From Acidovorax sp. CF316 (GTDB taxonomy: Bacteria > Pseudomonadota > Gammaproteobacteria > Burkholderiales > Burkholderiaceae_C), in assembly GCF_000276605.1 (NCBI RefSeq), contig NZ_AKJX01000261.1, positions 1 to 64,000 of the forward strand: 64,000 bases of DNA, written 5' to 3'. Under the pieces are notes generated by a model, which had not been told where the DNA came from, made no database searches, and was given only the letters and a program-made list of their open reading frames with translations. The stretch's first letter is position 1; the number at the start of each line of letters is the position of its first letter. The translations under genes and the position numbers were made by a program. Shown one piece after another: positions 1 to 11,593 of this stretch.

Positions 1-181
1 GGCTGGCCGCCGTTGCGGCGGCGGAAACTTCAGCCGGGCGGTGCTGTACCACCAGCGTGGTACCCAGGGCCACCACACAGGCCCCCAGGGAAGCGATGGC
101 GACCCACATCCATTTCATGGGCGAAGGGGTGGAAGGCACGGTGCGCACATCGGACGGCTGCAGGGGAATAGGGCAGTTCAT
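1..181 (-). CDS. Partial membrane-anchored protein, N-terminal part only
   Basis: The start codon is at 181 on the minus strand and the gene runs off the left edge, so only about 60 N-terminal residues are visible. They hold a short polar leader, then one hydrophobic segment at about residues 22-45 (beginning MKWMWVAIASLGACVVALG), followed by an Ala-rich stretch. This fits an inner-membrane anchor or an uncleaved signal. A purine-rich GGAAAGAAAAGAAA lies just upstream of the ATG and serves as ribosome binding site. Glycine-zipper proteins of this family of bacteria can look like this, but the diagnostic part is outside the window, so no function is assigned. Confidence 0.6.
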   Translation of the reverse strand, partial: MNCPIPLQPSDVRTVPSTPSPMKWMWVAIASLGACVVALGTTLVVQHRPAEVSAAATAAS

Positions 182-412
182 GGTGTTTCTTTTCTTTCCG
201 CGCGCATGTGCGCCATTCATTGTTTCGATCTTGTGTCGGGGCCGTCACTCAGTGCACAACGCGGCCCATGGACAGACGGTATACAAGCCACGATGCCCGC
301 CTTTGTCTGCTTTGTAAGGGTCGGTAAGAAGTGCTGCAGTAGCGCCGCAAGGTGCACAGCCCCAGGGCACACATTTGCCATTGCTTACAGCGCCAAGCGA
401 CACAGGCCCTAG

Positions 413-1372
413 TCAAGGCACAGGCGCCACCTCCGTACCGTCCTGGGGCACGGGATGCGCCGGGGCGCGACGCCTGCGCACCTGCAGCCCCGCCTCGTCC
501 AGGGCCCGCGCGCAACTGGCGGCGAACAGCAGCACCGCCGACGAGAAATAGATCCACATCAGCAGCACCACCAGCGAGCCGGCCGCCCCATACGCGGAAA
601 CGACCGCCGCCGTGGAGAGGTACCACGCCAGCAGCTGCTTGCCGATGGTGAACAGGGTGGCGCCCACCACCGCGCCGGCGATGAGGCAGCGCAGCGGCGG
701 CTTGCGCCCGGTGCCGATGCGCATCAGCCCGACGAACAGCGCCACGGCAAAGCCGAAGGCCACCACCTCGTTGACGACCTGCAGGATGGGACCGAGCGGC
801 GCGATGGACAGCCGGGCCCCGGCCCAGCCGGCGAACAGGTTGATCAGCGTGGACATCGTGAGCGACACCAGCAGCAAAAAGCCGATGGCCAGCACATAGG
901 CCAGCCCGCGCAGCCGCAGCGAGGCCATGTGCCACCAGGCGGTGCGCGCGGGGTCGGGCTCCGCGCCCTGCCACAGCCGTGCCAGCGCCGATTGCAGCTC
1001 CACGAACACCCCGGTGGCGCCCGAGAGCAGCACGACGAAGCCGATCAGCGAGGCCAGGCGCCCCTCGGACGGCTCCTGGGCGCTGGCCAGGGCCTGGCGC
1101 ATGACGTCGGCCACGCGCTCGCCCATCACCGACTGCACCTGGTTCAGCAGGCTGCTCTCCAGGTAGCTGCGGTCCAGCCACCAGCCGAGCACGCCCACCA
1201 GCAGGAGCAGCAGCGGCGCCAGGCTGAGCATGCCGTAGAAGGACATGGCCGCGCTCATGCGCAGGCCGTCGGCGTCGAGCCACAGCTGCACCGCCCGCCA
1301 CAGCGGCATCACGGGCTGTACCAGGGGTTGGAGGCGCTCGGTGGCGCGCTGGATGCGGTCGGAGACGGTCAT
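413..1372 (-). CDS. YihY/BrkB family inner-membrane protein
   Basis: A 319-residue integral membrane protein with about six hydrophobic segments. The N-terminal region, with AAMSFYGMLSLAPLLLLLVG near residue 42, is the hallmark of the YihY/virulence factor BrkB family, whose function is not firmly established despite the old name 'ribonuclease BN'. The C-terminal tail is basic and cytoplasmic-like. I placed the start at the ATG at 1372 (MTVSDRIQ) because family homology begins there. An upstream in-frame ATG at 1468 would add 32 residues of non-conserved sequence. It is divergent from the serine hydrolase gene, with 137 bp between the two starts. Confidence 0.85.
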   Translation of the reverse strand: MTVSDRIQRATERLQPLVQPVMPLWRAVQLWLDADGLRMSAAMSFYGMLSLAPLLLLLVGVLGWWLDRSYLESSLLNQVQSVMGERVADVMRQALASAQEPSEGRLASLIGFVVLLSGATGVFVELQSALARLWQGAEPDPARTAWWHMASLRLRGLAYVLAIGFLLLVSLTMSTLINLFAGWAGARLSIAPLGPILQVVNEVVAFGFAVALFVGLMRIGTGRKPPLRCLIAGAVVGATLFTIGKQLLAWYLSTAAVVSAYGAAGSLVVLLMWIYFSSAVLLFAASCARALDEAGLQVRRRRAPAHPVPQDGTEVAPVP

Positions 1373-1509
1373 GCACGGAGCATAGGAGGCGGGGTGGCGG
1401 ATTTCCACCGGCCGGGCACGGAAGCCACTGTAGGCGCTGTCCCACAGGCGGCTGGGCCCATCTGCCACTTGTGGCAGGCTCTTGCCATCTTCTCCAGGAG
1501 CCCCCGCCC

Positions 1510-2643
1510 ATGCATGCCCCCAGCCTGACCCGATTGCGCAGCGTCCTGCAGGACCACATCGACCGCGGCATTCTGCCCGGCGCGGTGGCGCTGGTGCACC
1601 ACCGCGGCCAGACCGTGCTGCACGACGCCCTGGGCGCCCAGGCGCCCGCCGCGGGGGCGCCGGCCATGGCGCCGGATTCGATCTTCCGCATCTACTCCAT
1701 GACCAAGCCCGTGGTGTCGCTGGCCACGCTGATGCTCATGGAAGAAGGGCGCCTGCCCCTGTCCCACCCAGTGGCGCGCTACCTGCCCACCTTTGCCGGC
1801 CAGGGCGTGTTCGACCCGGCGACGGGGGGTACCACCGCCGTGCAGCGCGAGGCCACGGTGCACGACCTGCTGCGCCACACGGCGGGGCTGAGCTACGCCT
1901 GGGACACCGGCCCGGTGGCCCAGGCCTACCAAGCGGCACGCATCGGCTCGCGCCGCGACGGCAATGCGGCGCTGGCCAAGGCCATCGGGCCCCTGCCCCT
2001 GCTGCACCAGCCCGGCAGCTGCTGGGAATACAGCCGCGCCACCGACGTGCTGGGCGCGCTGCTGGAGGTGGTGGAGGGCGAGACCCTGGGCGCCATCCTG
2101 CAGCGCCGGGTCTTCGGCCCGCTGCAGATGCACGACACCGGCTTTCACGTGCCGGCGGAGCAGTTGCACCGCCTGGCCCAGCCCTTCGCGCGCGACCCGG
2201 CCACCGGCGCCGAGGTGGCGCTCAACGACGTAGCGCGCCCGGCCGCGTTCGAGTCGGGCGGCGGCGGGCTGGTGTCCACGGCCGGCGACTATGCGCGCTT
2301 TGCGCGCCTGCTGCTGGCCGGCGGCACGCTCGACGGCGTGCGCCTGGCCAGCCGCGCCACCGTGGGCTTCATGGCGGCCGACCACCTGGGCGACCGCATC
2401 CCGGCGGCCGGGGACATCCTGCCCGAGGGCTATGGCTTTGGCCTGGGCGTGGCGGTGCGCCGCAGCGCGGGCCTCGCGCCCCATGCCGCATCGGTGGGCC
2501 AGTACGGCTGGAGCGGCATGGGCGGCACCTTCTTCCTGGTGGACCCGGCGGAAGACCTGGTGGCCATCTTGCTCACCCAGGCGCCCGGCCAGCTGCGCTA
2601 CCTGTGCGAGCTGTACCCGGCGCTGGTCTACGCGGCGCTGTAG
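1510..2643 (+). CDS. Serine hydrolase of the beta-lactamase class C / EstB esterase family
   Basis: A 377-residue enzyme of the penicillin-binding-protein-like fold. It carries S63-M-T-K66 as nucleophile and general base, and Y174-S175 in the position of the YxN/YxS motif. A WSGMGG motif near the C-terminus replaces the KTG strand, as in EstB-type carboxylesterases. There is no signal peptide, which argues for a cytoplasmic esterase or amidase and against a periplasmic beta-lactamase. The start is the ATG at 1510, with AGGAG about 10 bases upstream. The shikimate kinase gene follows after 50 bp. The natural substrate cannot be read from the sequence. Confidence 0.85.
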   Translation: MHAPSLTRLRSVLQDHIDRGILPGAVALVHHRGQTVLHDALGAQAPAAGAPAMAPDSIFRIYSMTKPVVSLATLMLMEEGRLPLSHPVARYLPTFAGQGVFDPATGGTTAVQREATVHDLLRHTAGLSYAWDTGPVAQAYQAARIGSRRDGNAALAKAIGPLPLLHQPGSCWEYSRATDVLGALLEVVEGETLGAILQRRVFGPLQMHDTGFHVPAEQLHRLAQPFARDPATGAEVALNDVARPAAFESGGGGLVSTAGDYARFARLLLAGGTLDGVRLASRATVGFMAADHLGDRIPAAGDILPEGYGFGLGVAVRRSAGLAPHAASVGQYGWSGMGGTFFLVDPAEDLVAILLTQAPGQLRYLCELYPALVYAAL

Positions 2644-2693
2644 CAACCACAGGGCCCTGCTTTAAACTCGCCCCCAAGGGGCAAGAAAAGAAT

Positions 2694-3248
2694 ATGCAGA
2701 TTCGCTGTGCACTGGTCGGCATGCCCGGCTCGGGCAAATCCACCGTCGGCAGGCAGCTGGCGCACCGCACGGGTGTGCCGTTCATCGACCTGGACCATCG
2801 GCTCGAGGAAACGCTGGGCACCAGCATCCGCCAGTTCTTCGAGGAACATGGCGAGGCGCGCTTTCGCGACCTGGAGGCCCAGGAACTCGCCAAGGCCGCT
2901 GCCCAGCCGGGGGGCATGGTGCTGTCGACCGGTGGCGGCGCCGTGCTGCGCCGCGAGAACCGCGATGTGCTGCGCGCCATGGGCCCGGTGCTCTACCTGC
3001 GCGCCTCGCCCGAAGAGATCTACAAGCGCGTCAAGCACGACCGCACCCGCCCCCTGCTGCAGGGCGGCAACCCCATGGACAAGCTGCGCGCACTCTACGC
3101 CCAGCGCGACGGCCTGTACCGGGAAACCGCCCACTACGTGATCGAGACCGGCCGCCCCACGGTGCACATGCTGGTCAACATGATCATGATGCAGCTCGAA
3201 ATGGCCGCGGGCGCCGACATGGGCGCAGAGCAGACACCGCAGCCATAG
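2694..3248 (+). CDS. aroK: Shikimate kinase
   Basis: A 184-residue P-loop kinase that phosphorylates shikimate at the 3-hydroxyl with ATP in the chorismate pathway. Family residues are complete: Walker A GMPGSGKST at residues 9-17, D32/D34 of the DxD, R58 and GGG 80-82 of the shikimate site, lid arginines R117/R119, and R137. Length matches AroK/AroL. It does not sit beside aroB as in many proteobacteria, so another copy may exist elsewhere in the genome. The C-terminal dozen residues are a non-conserved tail. The start at 2694 follows a weak purine-rich AAGAAAAGAAT. Confidence 0.9.
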   Translation: MQIRCALVGMPGSGKSTVGRQLAHRTGVPFIDLDHRLEETLGTSIRQFFEEHGEARFRDLEAQELAKAAAQPGGMVLSTGGGAVLRRENRDVLRAMGPVLYLRASPEEIYKRVKHDRTRPLLQGGNPMDKLRALYAQRDGLYRETAHYVIETGRPTVHMLVNMIMMQLEMAAGADMGAEQTPQP

Positions 3249-3258
3249 GCAAACCGCC

Positions 3259-4038
3259 TCAGCGCAGGGGTGAAGAATCACTCCAGTGGAAGTGCACGCG
3301 CGGCTGGATGTCCGCGATCTCGGTGCGCAGCAGCGCGGCCAGCCGCGCCGCCTCGCGCTGCGTGAGCCGCGCCACGGTGGTCGACAGGCTGATGGCCGCA
3401 AAGGCCCGCCCGCCCGCGTCCACCACCGCATGGCCCACGGCGGCGGTATTGGTGTTCAGGCAGCCGCCGCTGCGTGCGTAGCCCAAGCCTTGGGTCTGGG
3501 TGAGCAGCGTGCGCAGCGTGGCCTCGTCCAGCCCGCCGTAGCGGCCCAGCGTGGCCGCATTGGCCGCCAGCGCGGCCTCGATGAGCTCCTCGCCCTGCGC
3601 CGCCATCAGCGCCAGGCCCGCCGCGCCCACGCCCAGCGGGCGGCGCCCGCCCACGGTCACCGACAGCGGCGGGTCGAGCCTCTGCACGTTGGTATGGGTA
3701 TAGCAGACGGCCTCGTGGCCGCTGAGCACGAACAGGTAGGCCGCATAGCCCGTGGCATCGGCCAGGCGCTGCAGGTTGGCGCTGAACAGCGGCGCCACAT
3801 CGTGCCGACCGCGCGCAGCCAGGCCGTGCTCGAACGGGCGGCGGCCCAGCACATAGCCGCGCCCCTCGGGCAGCGCGGCCACCAGGCGCGCGGCCATCAT
3901 GTCCTGCAGCAGCCGGTGCACGCTGGGATGCGGGATGCCGGACTGGCGCGCGATGTCCGACAGCGACAGCCCGCGCGCGTCGTAGCGCGAGAGCTGGTCG
4001 AGGATGCGCAGCACGCGGTCGAGCACCAGGGTGGCCAT
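3259..4038 (-). CDS. IclR family transcriptional regulator
   Basis: A 259-residue repressor/activator with an N-terminal winged helix-turn-helix (residues about 5-65, LSLSDIARQSGIPHPSVHRL) and an IclR-type effector-binding domain behind it. It is transcribed divergently from the Bug receptor and fahA genes, with 93 bp between starts, so control of that pair is the likely role. The gene ends 10 bp from the convergent shikimate kinase stop. The start ATG at 4038 is the one from which family similarity begins. The effector is unknown; IclR members next to aromatic catabolism genes often bind ring-cleavage acids. Confidence 0.88.
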   Translation of the reverse strand: MATLVLDRVLRILDQLSRYDARGLSLSDIARQSGIPHPSVHRLLQDMMAARLVAALPEGRGYVLGRRPFEHGLAARGRHDVAPLFSANLQRLADATGYAAYLFVLSGHEAVCYTHTNVQRLDPPLSVTVGGRRPLGVGAAGLALMAAQGEELIEAALAANAATLGRYGGLDEATLRTLLTQTQGLGYARSGGCLNTNTAAVGHAVVDAGGRAFAAISLSTTVARLTQREAARLAALLRTEIADIQPRVHFHWSDSSPLR

Positions 4039-4131
4039 GTTTGTCCATGCAGTGGAAAGAACGATTGTAGGAAACGGCGGGCCGGCCAAGAATGGCGGCA
4101 TTCCTATAACCATCCTCGGAGACACCCGGAC

Positions 4132-5133
4132 ATGACCGCTTTCGACCGCACCCCTACCACCCGCCGCGCCCTGCTGTGCACCGCTGCCGCCGGCATGCTC
4201 GGCCTGGCCGCCGGCCCGGCGGCCGCGCAGGAGGCCGCCTTCCCGGCCAAGCCGATCCGCTTTGTCGTGCCTTATGCCCCCGGCGGCACCACCGACCTGG
4301 TGGCGCGCACCGTGGGCGCCCACATGGCGCAGACCCTGGGCCAGCCGGTCATCATCGACAACCGCGCAGGCGCGGGCGGCAACATCGGCATGGACGCGGT
4401 GGCCAAGGCCGCGCCCGACGGCTACACCGTGGGCATGGGCGCGATCTCCACGAATGCGCTGAACCCGCACATCTACAAGAAGATGCCCTTCGACCCGCGC
4501 AAGGACTTCACGGCCGTGGGACTCTTGGGCAATTCCACCATCGTGCTCGAGGCCGGCCCCGCCCTGCCCGTGAAGACCGTGGCCGAACTGCTGGCCCATG
4601 CGAAGAAGAACCCCGGTGTTCCCTACGCCACGGCCGGTGCCGGGACCTCCATGCACCTGACCGGCGTGCTGTTCGCCCAGACCAGCAAGACCGACCTGGT
4701 GCACGTGCCCTACAAGGGCAGCGCGCCGCTGATCACCGACCTGATCGGCGGCCAGGTGCCGATCGCCTTCGACAACCTGCCCGCCTCGCTGCCCCACATC
4801 CAGGCCGGCAAGCTGCGCGCCCTGGCCGTGGCGGGCGCCCAGCGCTCGCCCGCGCTGCCCGACGTGCCCACCCTGGCCGAAGCCGGCCTGCCCGACGCGG
4901 TGGTCGAGCCCTGGTTCGGCGTCTATGGCCCCGCGGGCCTGCCCCCCGCCGTGGCACAGCGCCTGAACAAGGCATTGGCCGATGCGCTGGCCGACCCCGC
5001 CGTCAAGGACAAGCTGCTGGCCGCGGGCTTCACCCCGCGCAGCGCCAGCGTGGCCGATTTCGATGCCTTGACCAAGCGCGAGTACGAGCGCCTGGGCAAG
5101 GTCGCCCACAGTGCGCGGATGAGCGCCGACTGA
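4132..5133 (+). CDS. Bug-family tripartite tricarboxylate transporter substrate-binding protein
   Basis: A 333-residue periplasmic binding protein. The N-terminus holds a twin-arginine-like RRALLC followed by a hydrophobic core and an AAAQ cleavage site near residue 33. The mature part begins with the Bug signature FPAKPIRFVVPYAPGGTTD and contains VPYKGSAP further on. Bug proteins bind carboxylates, dicarboxylates or small amides and are hugely amplified in betaproteobacteria, mostly without linked membrane subunits, as here. It lies 37 bp before fahA and divergent from an IclR regulator, so a role with an aromatic acid or its breakdown product is possible but unproven. Confidence 0.9.
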   Translation: MTAFDRTPTTRRALLCTAAAGMLGLAAGPAAAQEAAFPAKPIRFVVPYAPGGTTDLVARTVGAHMAQTLGQPVIIDNRAGAGGNIGMDAVAKAAPDGYTVGMGAISTNALNPHIYKKMPFDPRKDFTAVGLLGNSTIVLEAGPALPVKTVAELLAHAKKNPGVPYATAGAGTSMHLTGVLFAQTSKTDLVHVPYKGSAPLITDLIGGQVPIAFDNLPASLPHIQAGKLRALAVAGAQRSPALPDVPTLAEAGLPDAVVEPWFGVYGPAGLPPAVAQRLNKALADALADPAVKDKLLAAGFTPRSASVADFDALTKREYERLGKVAHSARMSAD

Positions 5134-5170
5134 TCCTTTTCTCCCCTTCTTCTTCCCTCCCTGCGTGACC

Positions 5171-6442
5171 ATGACCACCACCCTCGACGCCACCCACGAT
5201 CCCCAGCTGCGCAGCTGGGTCGCCTCCGCCAATCTGGCGGGCTGCGATTTCCCGATCCAGAACCTGCCCTTCGGCCGCTTTCGCACCGCGGGCAGCGGTG
5301 GACCGCTGCGCATCGGCGTGGCCATCGGTGACCAGATCCTGGACCTGCAGGCTGCGGGCCTGGTCGCGCACAACGACATGAACGCACTGATGGCCGCCAC
5401 GCCGGCCAAGCGCCAGGCCCTGCGCCAGCAGTTGTCCGAAGGCCTGCGCGAAGGCGCCAGCCAGCAGGCCGCCTGGTCCCAGGCGCTGTCGCCCCAGGGC
5501 GAGGCCGAGATGGCCGTGCCCTGCCAGATCGGCGACTACACCGACTTCTACACCAGCGTGCACCACGCCACTACAGTGGGCAAGCAGTTCCGCCCCGACA
5601 ACCCGCTCTTGCCCAACTACAAGTGGGTGCCCATCGGCTACCACGGCCGCGCCTCGTCCATCGGCATCAGCGGCCAACGCATCAAGCGCCCGCAGGGCCA
5701 GACCAAGGCGCCCGATGCCGCCGTGCCCACGCTCGGCCCTTGCAAGCGCCTGGACTACGAACTGGAGCTGGGCTGGTTCATCGGCCAGGGCAATGCCCAG
5801 GGCGAGCCCATCGCCATCGGCCAGGCCGAGCAGCACCTGTTCGGCGTGGCGCTGTTCAACGACTGGAGCGCGCGCGACATCCAGGGCTGGGAATACCAGC
5901 CGCTGGGCCCCTTCCTGTCGAAGAACTTCGCCAGCACCCTGTCCCCCTGGGTGGTGACCATGGAGGCGCTGGCACCGTTTCGCGCCCCGTTCGAGCGCGA
6001 CGCGGCGGACCCGCAGCCCCTGCCCTACCTCGACTCGCCGGGCAACCGCGCCCAGGGTGCCTTCACCATTGCGCTGGAGGTGCTGCTGCAGACCGCGCGC
6101 ATGCGCGAAGCCGGCGAACCCGCCGTGCGCCTGGCGCTGACCAACACCCAGCGCGCCGCCTACTGGACGCCCGCGCAGCTGGTGGCGCACCACACGGTGA
6201 ACGGCTGCAACCTGCAGCCCGGCGACCTGATGGGGTCGGGCACGCTCTCGGGCCCCGAGGCCAGCGAAGCCGGCTCGCTGCTGGAGTTGGCAGGTGGCGG
6301 CAAGCAGCCCGTCACGCTGCCCAATGGCGAGCAACGCAGCTTCCTCGAAGACGGCGACACGCTGGTCCTCAAGGGCTGGTGCGAGCGCGAAGGCGCCGTG
6401 CGCATCGGCCTGGGCGAAGTGAGCGGAACCATCGTCGCCTGA
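5171..6442 (+). CDS. fahA: Fumarylacetoacetase
   Basis: A 423-residue hydrolase that cleaves fumarylacetoacetate into fumarate and acetoacetate, the last step of homogentisate (tyrosine/phenylalanine) catabolism. The N-terminal SH3-like domain is followed by the catalytic domain with DFYTSVHHAT, ELELGWFIG and NDWSARDIQGWEYQPLGPF, which supply the metal-binding Asp/Glu residues and the catalytic His. Full length for the family. A GTG at 5165 is an alternative start, but the ATG at 5171 is preferred. Homogentisate dioxygenase (hmgA), its usual partner, is not beside it. A hairpin terminator follows at 6454-6477. Confidence 0.93.
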   Translation: MTTTLDATHDPQLRSWVASANLAGCDFPIQNLPFGRFRTAGSGGPLRIGVAIGDQILDLQAAGLVAHNDMNALMAATPAKRQALRQQLSEGLREGASQQAAWSQALSPQGEAEMAVPCQIGDYTDFYTSVHHATTVGKQFRPDNPLLPNYKWVPIGYHGRASSIGISGQRIKRPQGQTKAPDAAVPTLGPCKRLDYELELGWFIGQGNAQGEPIAIGQAEQHLFGVALFNDWSARDIQGWEYQPLGPFLSKNFASTLSPWVVTMEALAPFRAPFERDAADPQPLPYLDSPGNRAQGAFTIALEVLLQTARMREAGEPAVRLALTNTQRAAYWTPAQLVAHHTVNGCNLQPGDLMGSGTLSGPEASEAGSLLELAGGGKQPVTLPNGEQRSFLEDGDTLVLKGWCEREGAVRIGLGEVSGTIVA

Positions 6443-6453
6443 CGCACCACAGG

Positions 6454-6477
6454 CAGCCCCTCGAAGAGGGGCTGTTT
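6454..6477 (+). terminator. Rho-independent terminator between fahA and metH
   Basis: Perfect 9-bp arms CAGCCCCTC / GAGGGGCTG around a GAA loop, followed by TTTCT. It lies in the 35-bp gap between convergent fahA and metH and has the T-run on the fahA side. Confidence 0.75.
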
Positions 6478-9216
<2,739 letters not shown>

Positions 9217-9245
9217 CAGGCTCACCTGCAAGTGGGGTCGGTAAC

Positions 9246-9341
9246 AGGTGAGCGTCGTTGCGGGGTGGTCGGCCCCGAGCCTGACGGATGGTTGCCTGGC
9301 AATCTGGGTGCCAGGCTTGTCCGCTGCAACGCTCCTCGGGG
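9246..9341 (-). ncRNA. SAH (S-adenosylhomocysteine) riboswitch
   Basis: On the minus strand the leader of metH reads CCCGAGGAGCGTTGC (9340-9326), then a variable hairpin with arms CCTGGCA / TGCCAGG. GTCAGGCTCGGGG (9285-9273) follows, and finally GCAACGACGCTCACC (9261-9247). GAGGAGCG, CAGGCTCG and the closing AACGACGCTCA are the conserved blocks of the SAH ('ahcY') riboswitch. GAGCG-TTGC can pair with GCAA-CGCTC, and CCCGAG with CTCGGG, as the known pseudoknot requires. SAH riboswitches raise expression of SAH and homocysteine recycling genes (ahcY, metH, metE) when SAH builds up. The metH ribosome binding site lies a few bases downstream. Confidence 0.9.
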
Positions 9342-9360
9342 GAAGCGGCATTTTACCTGC

Positions 9361-10107
9361 CTAGCGAACGGGCAGGAACTGCAGAAAAGTGCCCCCCACG
9401 ATCCCCTGCACATAGCTGATGGCCGCGCGGCGGTACTTCTCGGTCACCACCACCGCCACCAGGTCCAGGCGGGCGATGAGCTTGCCGAATTCGCGCTCGA
9501 AGCTCAGGTTGCGCCCCTGGGGCCCGATCTCGTCGGCCCACAGCAGCGGCTGGCCCGCGCCATTGCGCCGCTGGGACAGCAGCCACACCGCCGACTCGAC
9601 GTTGCGCGCGGCGTTGTACAGGTGCTGGGCGTCGAGCGAGTCAAGCAGGAAGAACTCGGTCTTGCCGCCATGCGCGGTGACCAGCATGTCGGCCGTGGCA
9701 GCAATGAAGGCCGCCACCCGGTCGCCCGCGAATTCGGGGGCCAGCGCAAAGGCCAGGCCCGCGATATCGCGCCGGCCCTGCAGCGGCGCCCAGGGCTGGC
9801 GCTGTTCCACGGCGGCGCGCACCTGCTCCATGGCCTGCTCGCGGCTGGCCGCGCCGCTTTTGCGCCACTCGGCCGGGTTGCGGCGGTAGAGCTTGTCCAT
9901 CAGCAGGTACAGGCTGGCCAGGTTGTCGCGCATGGCCAGCGTGGCCATGCGGTTCACGTCCGACTGGGCCAGTTCGCCCGCAGTGGTGGGTGCGCCGCGC
10001 ACCTCACCGCGCGCGGTGGGTGCCGGGGCGGAGCAACCGGCCAGAAAGGCAAGCGACGACAGGGCCAGCAAGGCCAGGGGGATGTGAAGGGATGCGGGTG
10101 CCACCAT
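9361..10107 (-). CDS. Putative outer-membrane lipoprotein, function unknown
   Basis: A 248-residue protein with a lipoprotein signal: a hydrophobic stretch and lipobox LAGC, giving lipidation at C25. The residues after it lack Asp at +2, consistent with outer-membrane sorting. The mature part is Ala- and Arg-rich and mostly helical by appearance (MATLAMRDNLASLYLLMDKL; ...EKYRRAAISYVQGIVGGTF), with no catalytic motif that I recognise. It lies between the metH leader and amiE. The 48-bp gap to amiE leaves open whether it belongs to the amide operon. Confidence 0.75.
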   Translation of the reverse strand: MVAPASLHIPLALLALSSLAFLAGCSAPAPTARGEVRGAPTTAGELAQSDVNRMATLAMRDNLASLYLLMDKLYRRNPAEWRKSGAASREQAMEQVRAAVEQRQPWAPLQGRRDIAGLAFALAPEFAGDRVAAFIAATADMLVTAHGGKTEFFLLDSLDAQHLYNAARNVESAVWLLSQRRNGAGQPLLWADEIGPQGRNLSFEREFGKLIARLDLVAVVVTEKYRRAAISYVQGIVGGTFLQFLPVR

Positions 10108-10155
10108 GTGCGCCCCATTATCGGCAACTGCCCGGCGCGCCTTGGTAACCGTGCG

Positions 10156-11181
10156 TCACCCGCCGTGCGGTATTCCTTCGATGGGGCACTCGGCCGTGCC
10201 CACCGTGCTGCGCGTGAGCGCCTGCACGGCGGCGCGCGTGCCGTCGGGGTCGGTCACCCAGCGCTGGTAGAAGCCATAGGGGCAGGCCGCCACGCCCTGG
10301 TCACCCTCGCCCGAGTTCAGCACGCCCGTATAGCCGCGGTGCAGCAGCTTGAACAAATGGTTCTCGGACTGACCGTTCCGGCGGAAATCGCGGATCAGGC
10401 TGGTGGAGAGGGCCGCGTACTGCACGCCGTATTCCTCCTCCCCGCACTCGCCCAGCGTGCGGCCGTCGAAGCCGATCAGCGCCGAGTGGCCAAAGTAGCT
10501 GTACACGCCGTCGAACCCCGCCGCGTTGGCCACCGCCACGTAGGTGTTGTTGGCAAAGGCCATGGCCTTGCTCATCAGGATCTGCTGCTCCTTGGCCGGG
10601 TACATGTAGCCCTGGCAGCGCACGATGAGCTCGGCACCCTTCATCGCGCAGTCGCGCCAGATCTCGGGGTAGTTGCCATCGTCGCAGATGATGAGGCTGA
10701 TCTTGAGGCCCTTGGGGCCCTCGCTCACATAGGTCTGGTCGCCGGGGTACCAGCCCTCGATGGGCGTCCAGGGCATGATCTTGCGGTACTTCTGCACGAT
10801 CTCGCCCTGGTCGTTCATGAGGATCAAGGTGTTGTAGGGCATCTTGTGCGGATGCTCTTCGTGCCGCTCGCCCGTGAGCGAGAACACGCCCCAGACCTTG
10901 GCCTTGCGGCAGGCAGCCGCGAAGATTTCCGTCTCGGGGCCAGGAATGGTGGTGGCGGTATCCATCATCTCCTGGCGGTCGTACATGATGCCGTGGGTGC
11001 TGTATTCGGGGAAGACCACGAGGTCCATGCCCGGCAAGCCGGTCTTCATGCCCACCAGCATGTCGGCGATCCTGCGCGCGTTGTCCAGCACGTCGGCCTG
11101 GGTGTGCAGGCGCGGCATCTTGTAGTTGACGACCGCGACGCCCACGGTGTCCTTGCTGCTTGAAATATCGCCGTGGATCAT
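10156..11181 (-). CDS. amiE: Aliphatic amidase (acylamide amidohydrolase)
   Basis: A 341-residue nitrilase-superfamily enzyme that hydrolyses short aliphatic amides such as acetamide and propionamide to the acid and ammonia. The catalytic triad is at E59, K134 and C166 (FPEY, KYRK, IICDDGN), the same numbering as in Pseudomonas AmiE. The N-terminus ([18 protein letters not shown]) and the whole length follow AmiE closely, more than the formamidase AmiF. It is the last gene of the minus-strand run urtABCDE-fmdA-fmdB-amiE, 30 bp after fmdB. The cytoplasmic location fits import of amides by the Urt transporter. Confidence 0.93.
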   Translation of the reverse strand: MIHGDISSSKDTVGVAVVNYKMPRLHTQADVLDNARRIADMLVGMKTGLPGMDLVVFPEYSTHGIMYDRQEMMDTATTIPGPETEIFAAACRKAKVWGVFSLTGERHEEHPHKMPYNTLILMNDQGEIVQKYRKIMPWTPIEGWYPGDQTYVSEGPKGLKISLIICDDGNYPEIWRDCAMKGAELIVRCQGYMYPAKEQQILMSKAMAFANNTYVAVANAAGFDGVYSYFGHSALIGFDGRTLGECGEEEYGVQYAALSTSLIRDFRRNGQSENHLFKLLHRGYTGVLNSGEGDQGVAACPYGFYQRWVTDPDGTRAAVQALTRSTVGTAECPIEGIPHGG

Positions 11182-11211
11182 GGCGTGGTCTCCTTGGGAA
11201 TCGTTGATTCG

Positions 11212-11577
11212 TCAGTGGCTGATCATCCAGGGCCTTTTTGTGGGAAAGGTCTTGGCGCCACTCGGTGCCGTGACCGTCCCGCCGCGCTTGCTGCCACCGC
11301 CGCTGCAGCAGCCACACCCCGAGGGGTGGCGCAGCCGGCCGTAGCTGCCGGCATCGCCATCGCGCGAGGACGAGCGCGGGGCGTGCTGCGCGCGCTCGTT
11401 GGTGTCGTGCGCGCGGCGCTGCTCGGGGCTCACGCAGGCCAGGTGGGGGGCGTAGGCGAACACGCGCGCCGCTGCGGCCCCGCATTCGGGGCAGGCGCAG
11501 GGCTCGTTGCGCAGGGCCACGCTGCGCAGCGCATCGAAGTTGCCGCAGTCGGGGCAGGCGTAGTCGTAGGTGGGCAT
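11212..11577 (-). CDS. fmdB: FmdB-like zinc-ribbon protein
   Basis: A 121-residue protein with an N-terminal FmdB-type zinc ribbon: MPTYDYACPDCG and then CACPECG supply two CxxC pairs. The C-terminal half is long, low in complexity and rich in Ser, Arg and Gly, with a GCGCCSGGG patch. FmdB was first described as a putative regulator next to formamidase in Methylophilus; its molecular job remains unclear. It lies 16 bp after fmdA and 30 bp before amiE and is surely cotranscribed with them. The tail is longer than in the minimal family members (70-110 residues). Confidence 0.85.
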   Translation of the reverse strand: MPTYDYACPDCGNFDALRSVALRNEPCACPECGAAAARVFAYAPHLACVSPEQRRAHDTNERAQHAPRSSSRDGDAGSYGRLRHPSGCGCCSGGGSKRGGTVTAPSGAKTFPTKRPWMISH

Positions 11578-11593
11578 GGGCGGGCCTTCGTGG

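Noticed and set aside
455-1528. Open frame antisense to the YihY gene
   Set aside because: Low-complexity Gln/Arg/His composition; the opposite strand encodes a recognisable membrane protein.
1510-2643. Class C beta-lactamase conferring resistance
   Set aside because: No signal peptide and no KTG motif; fits EstB-type cytoplasmic esterases better.
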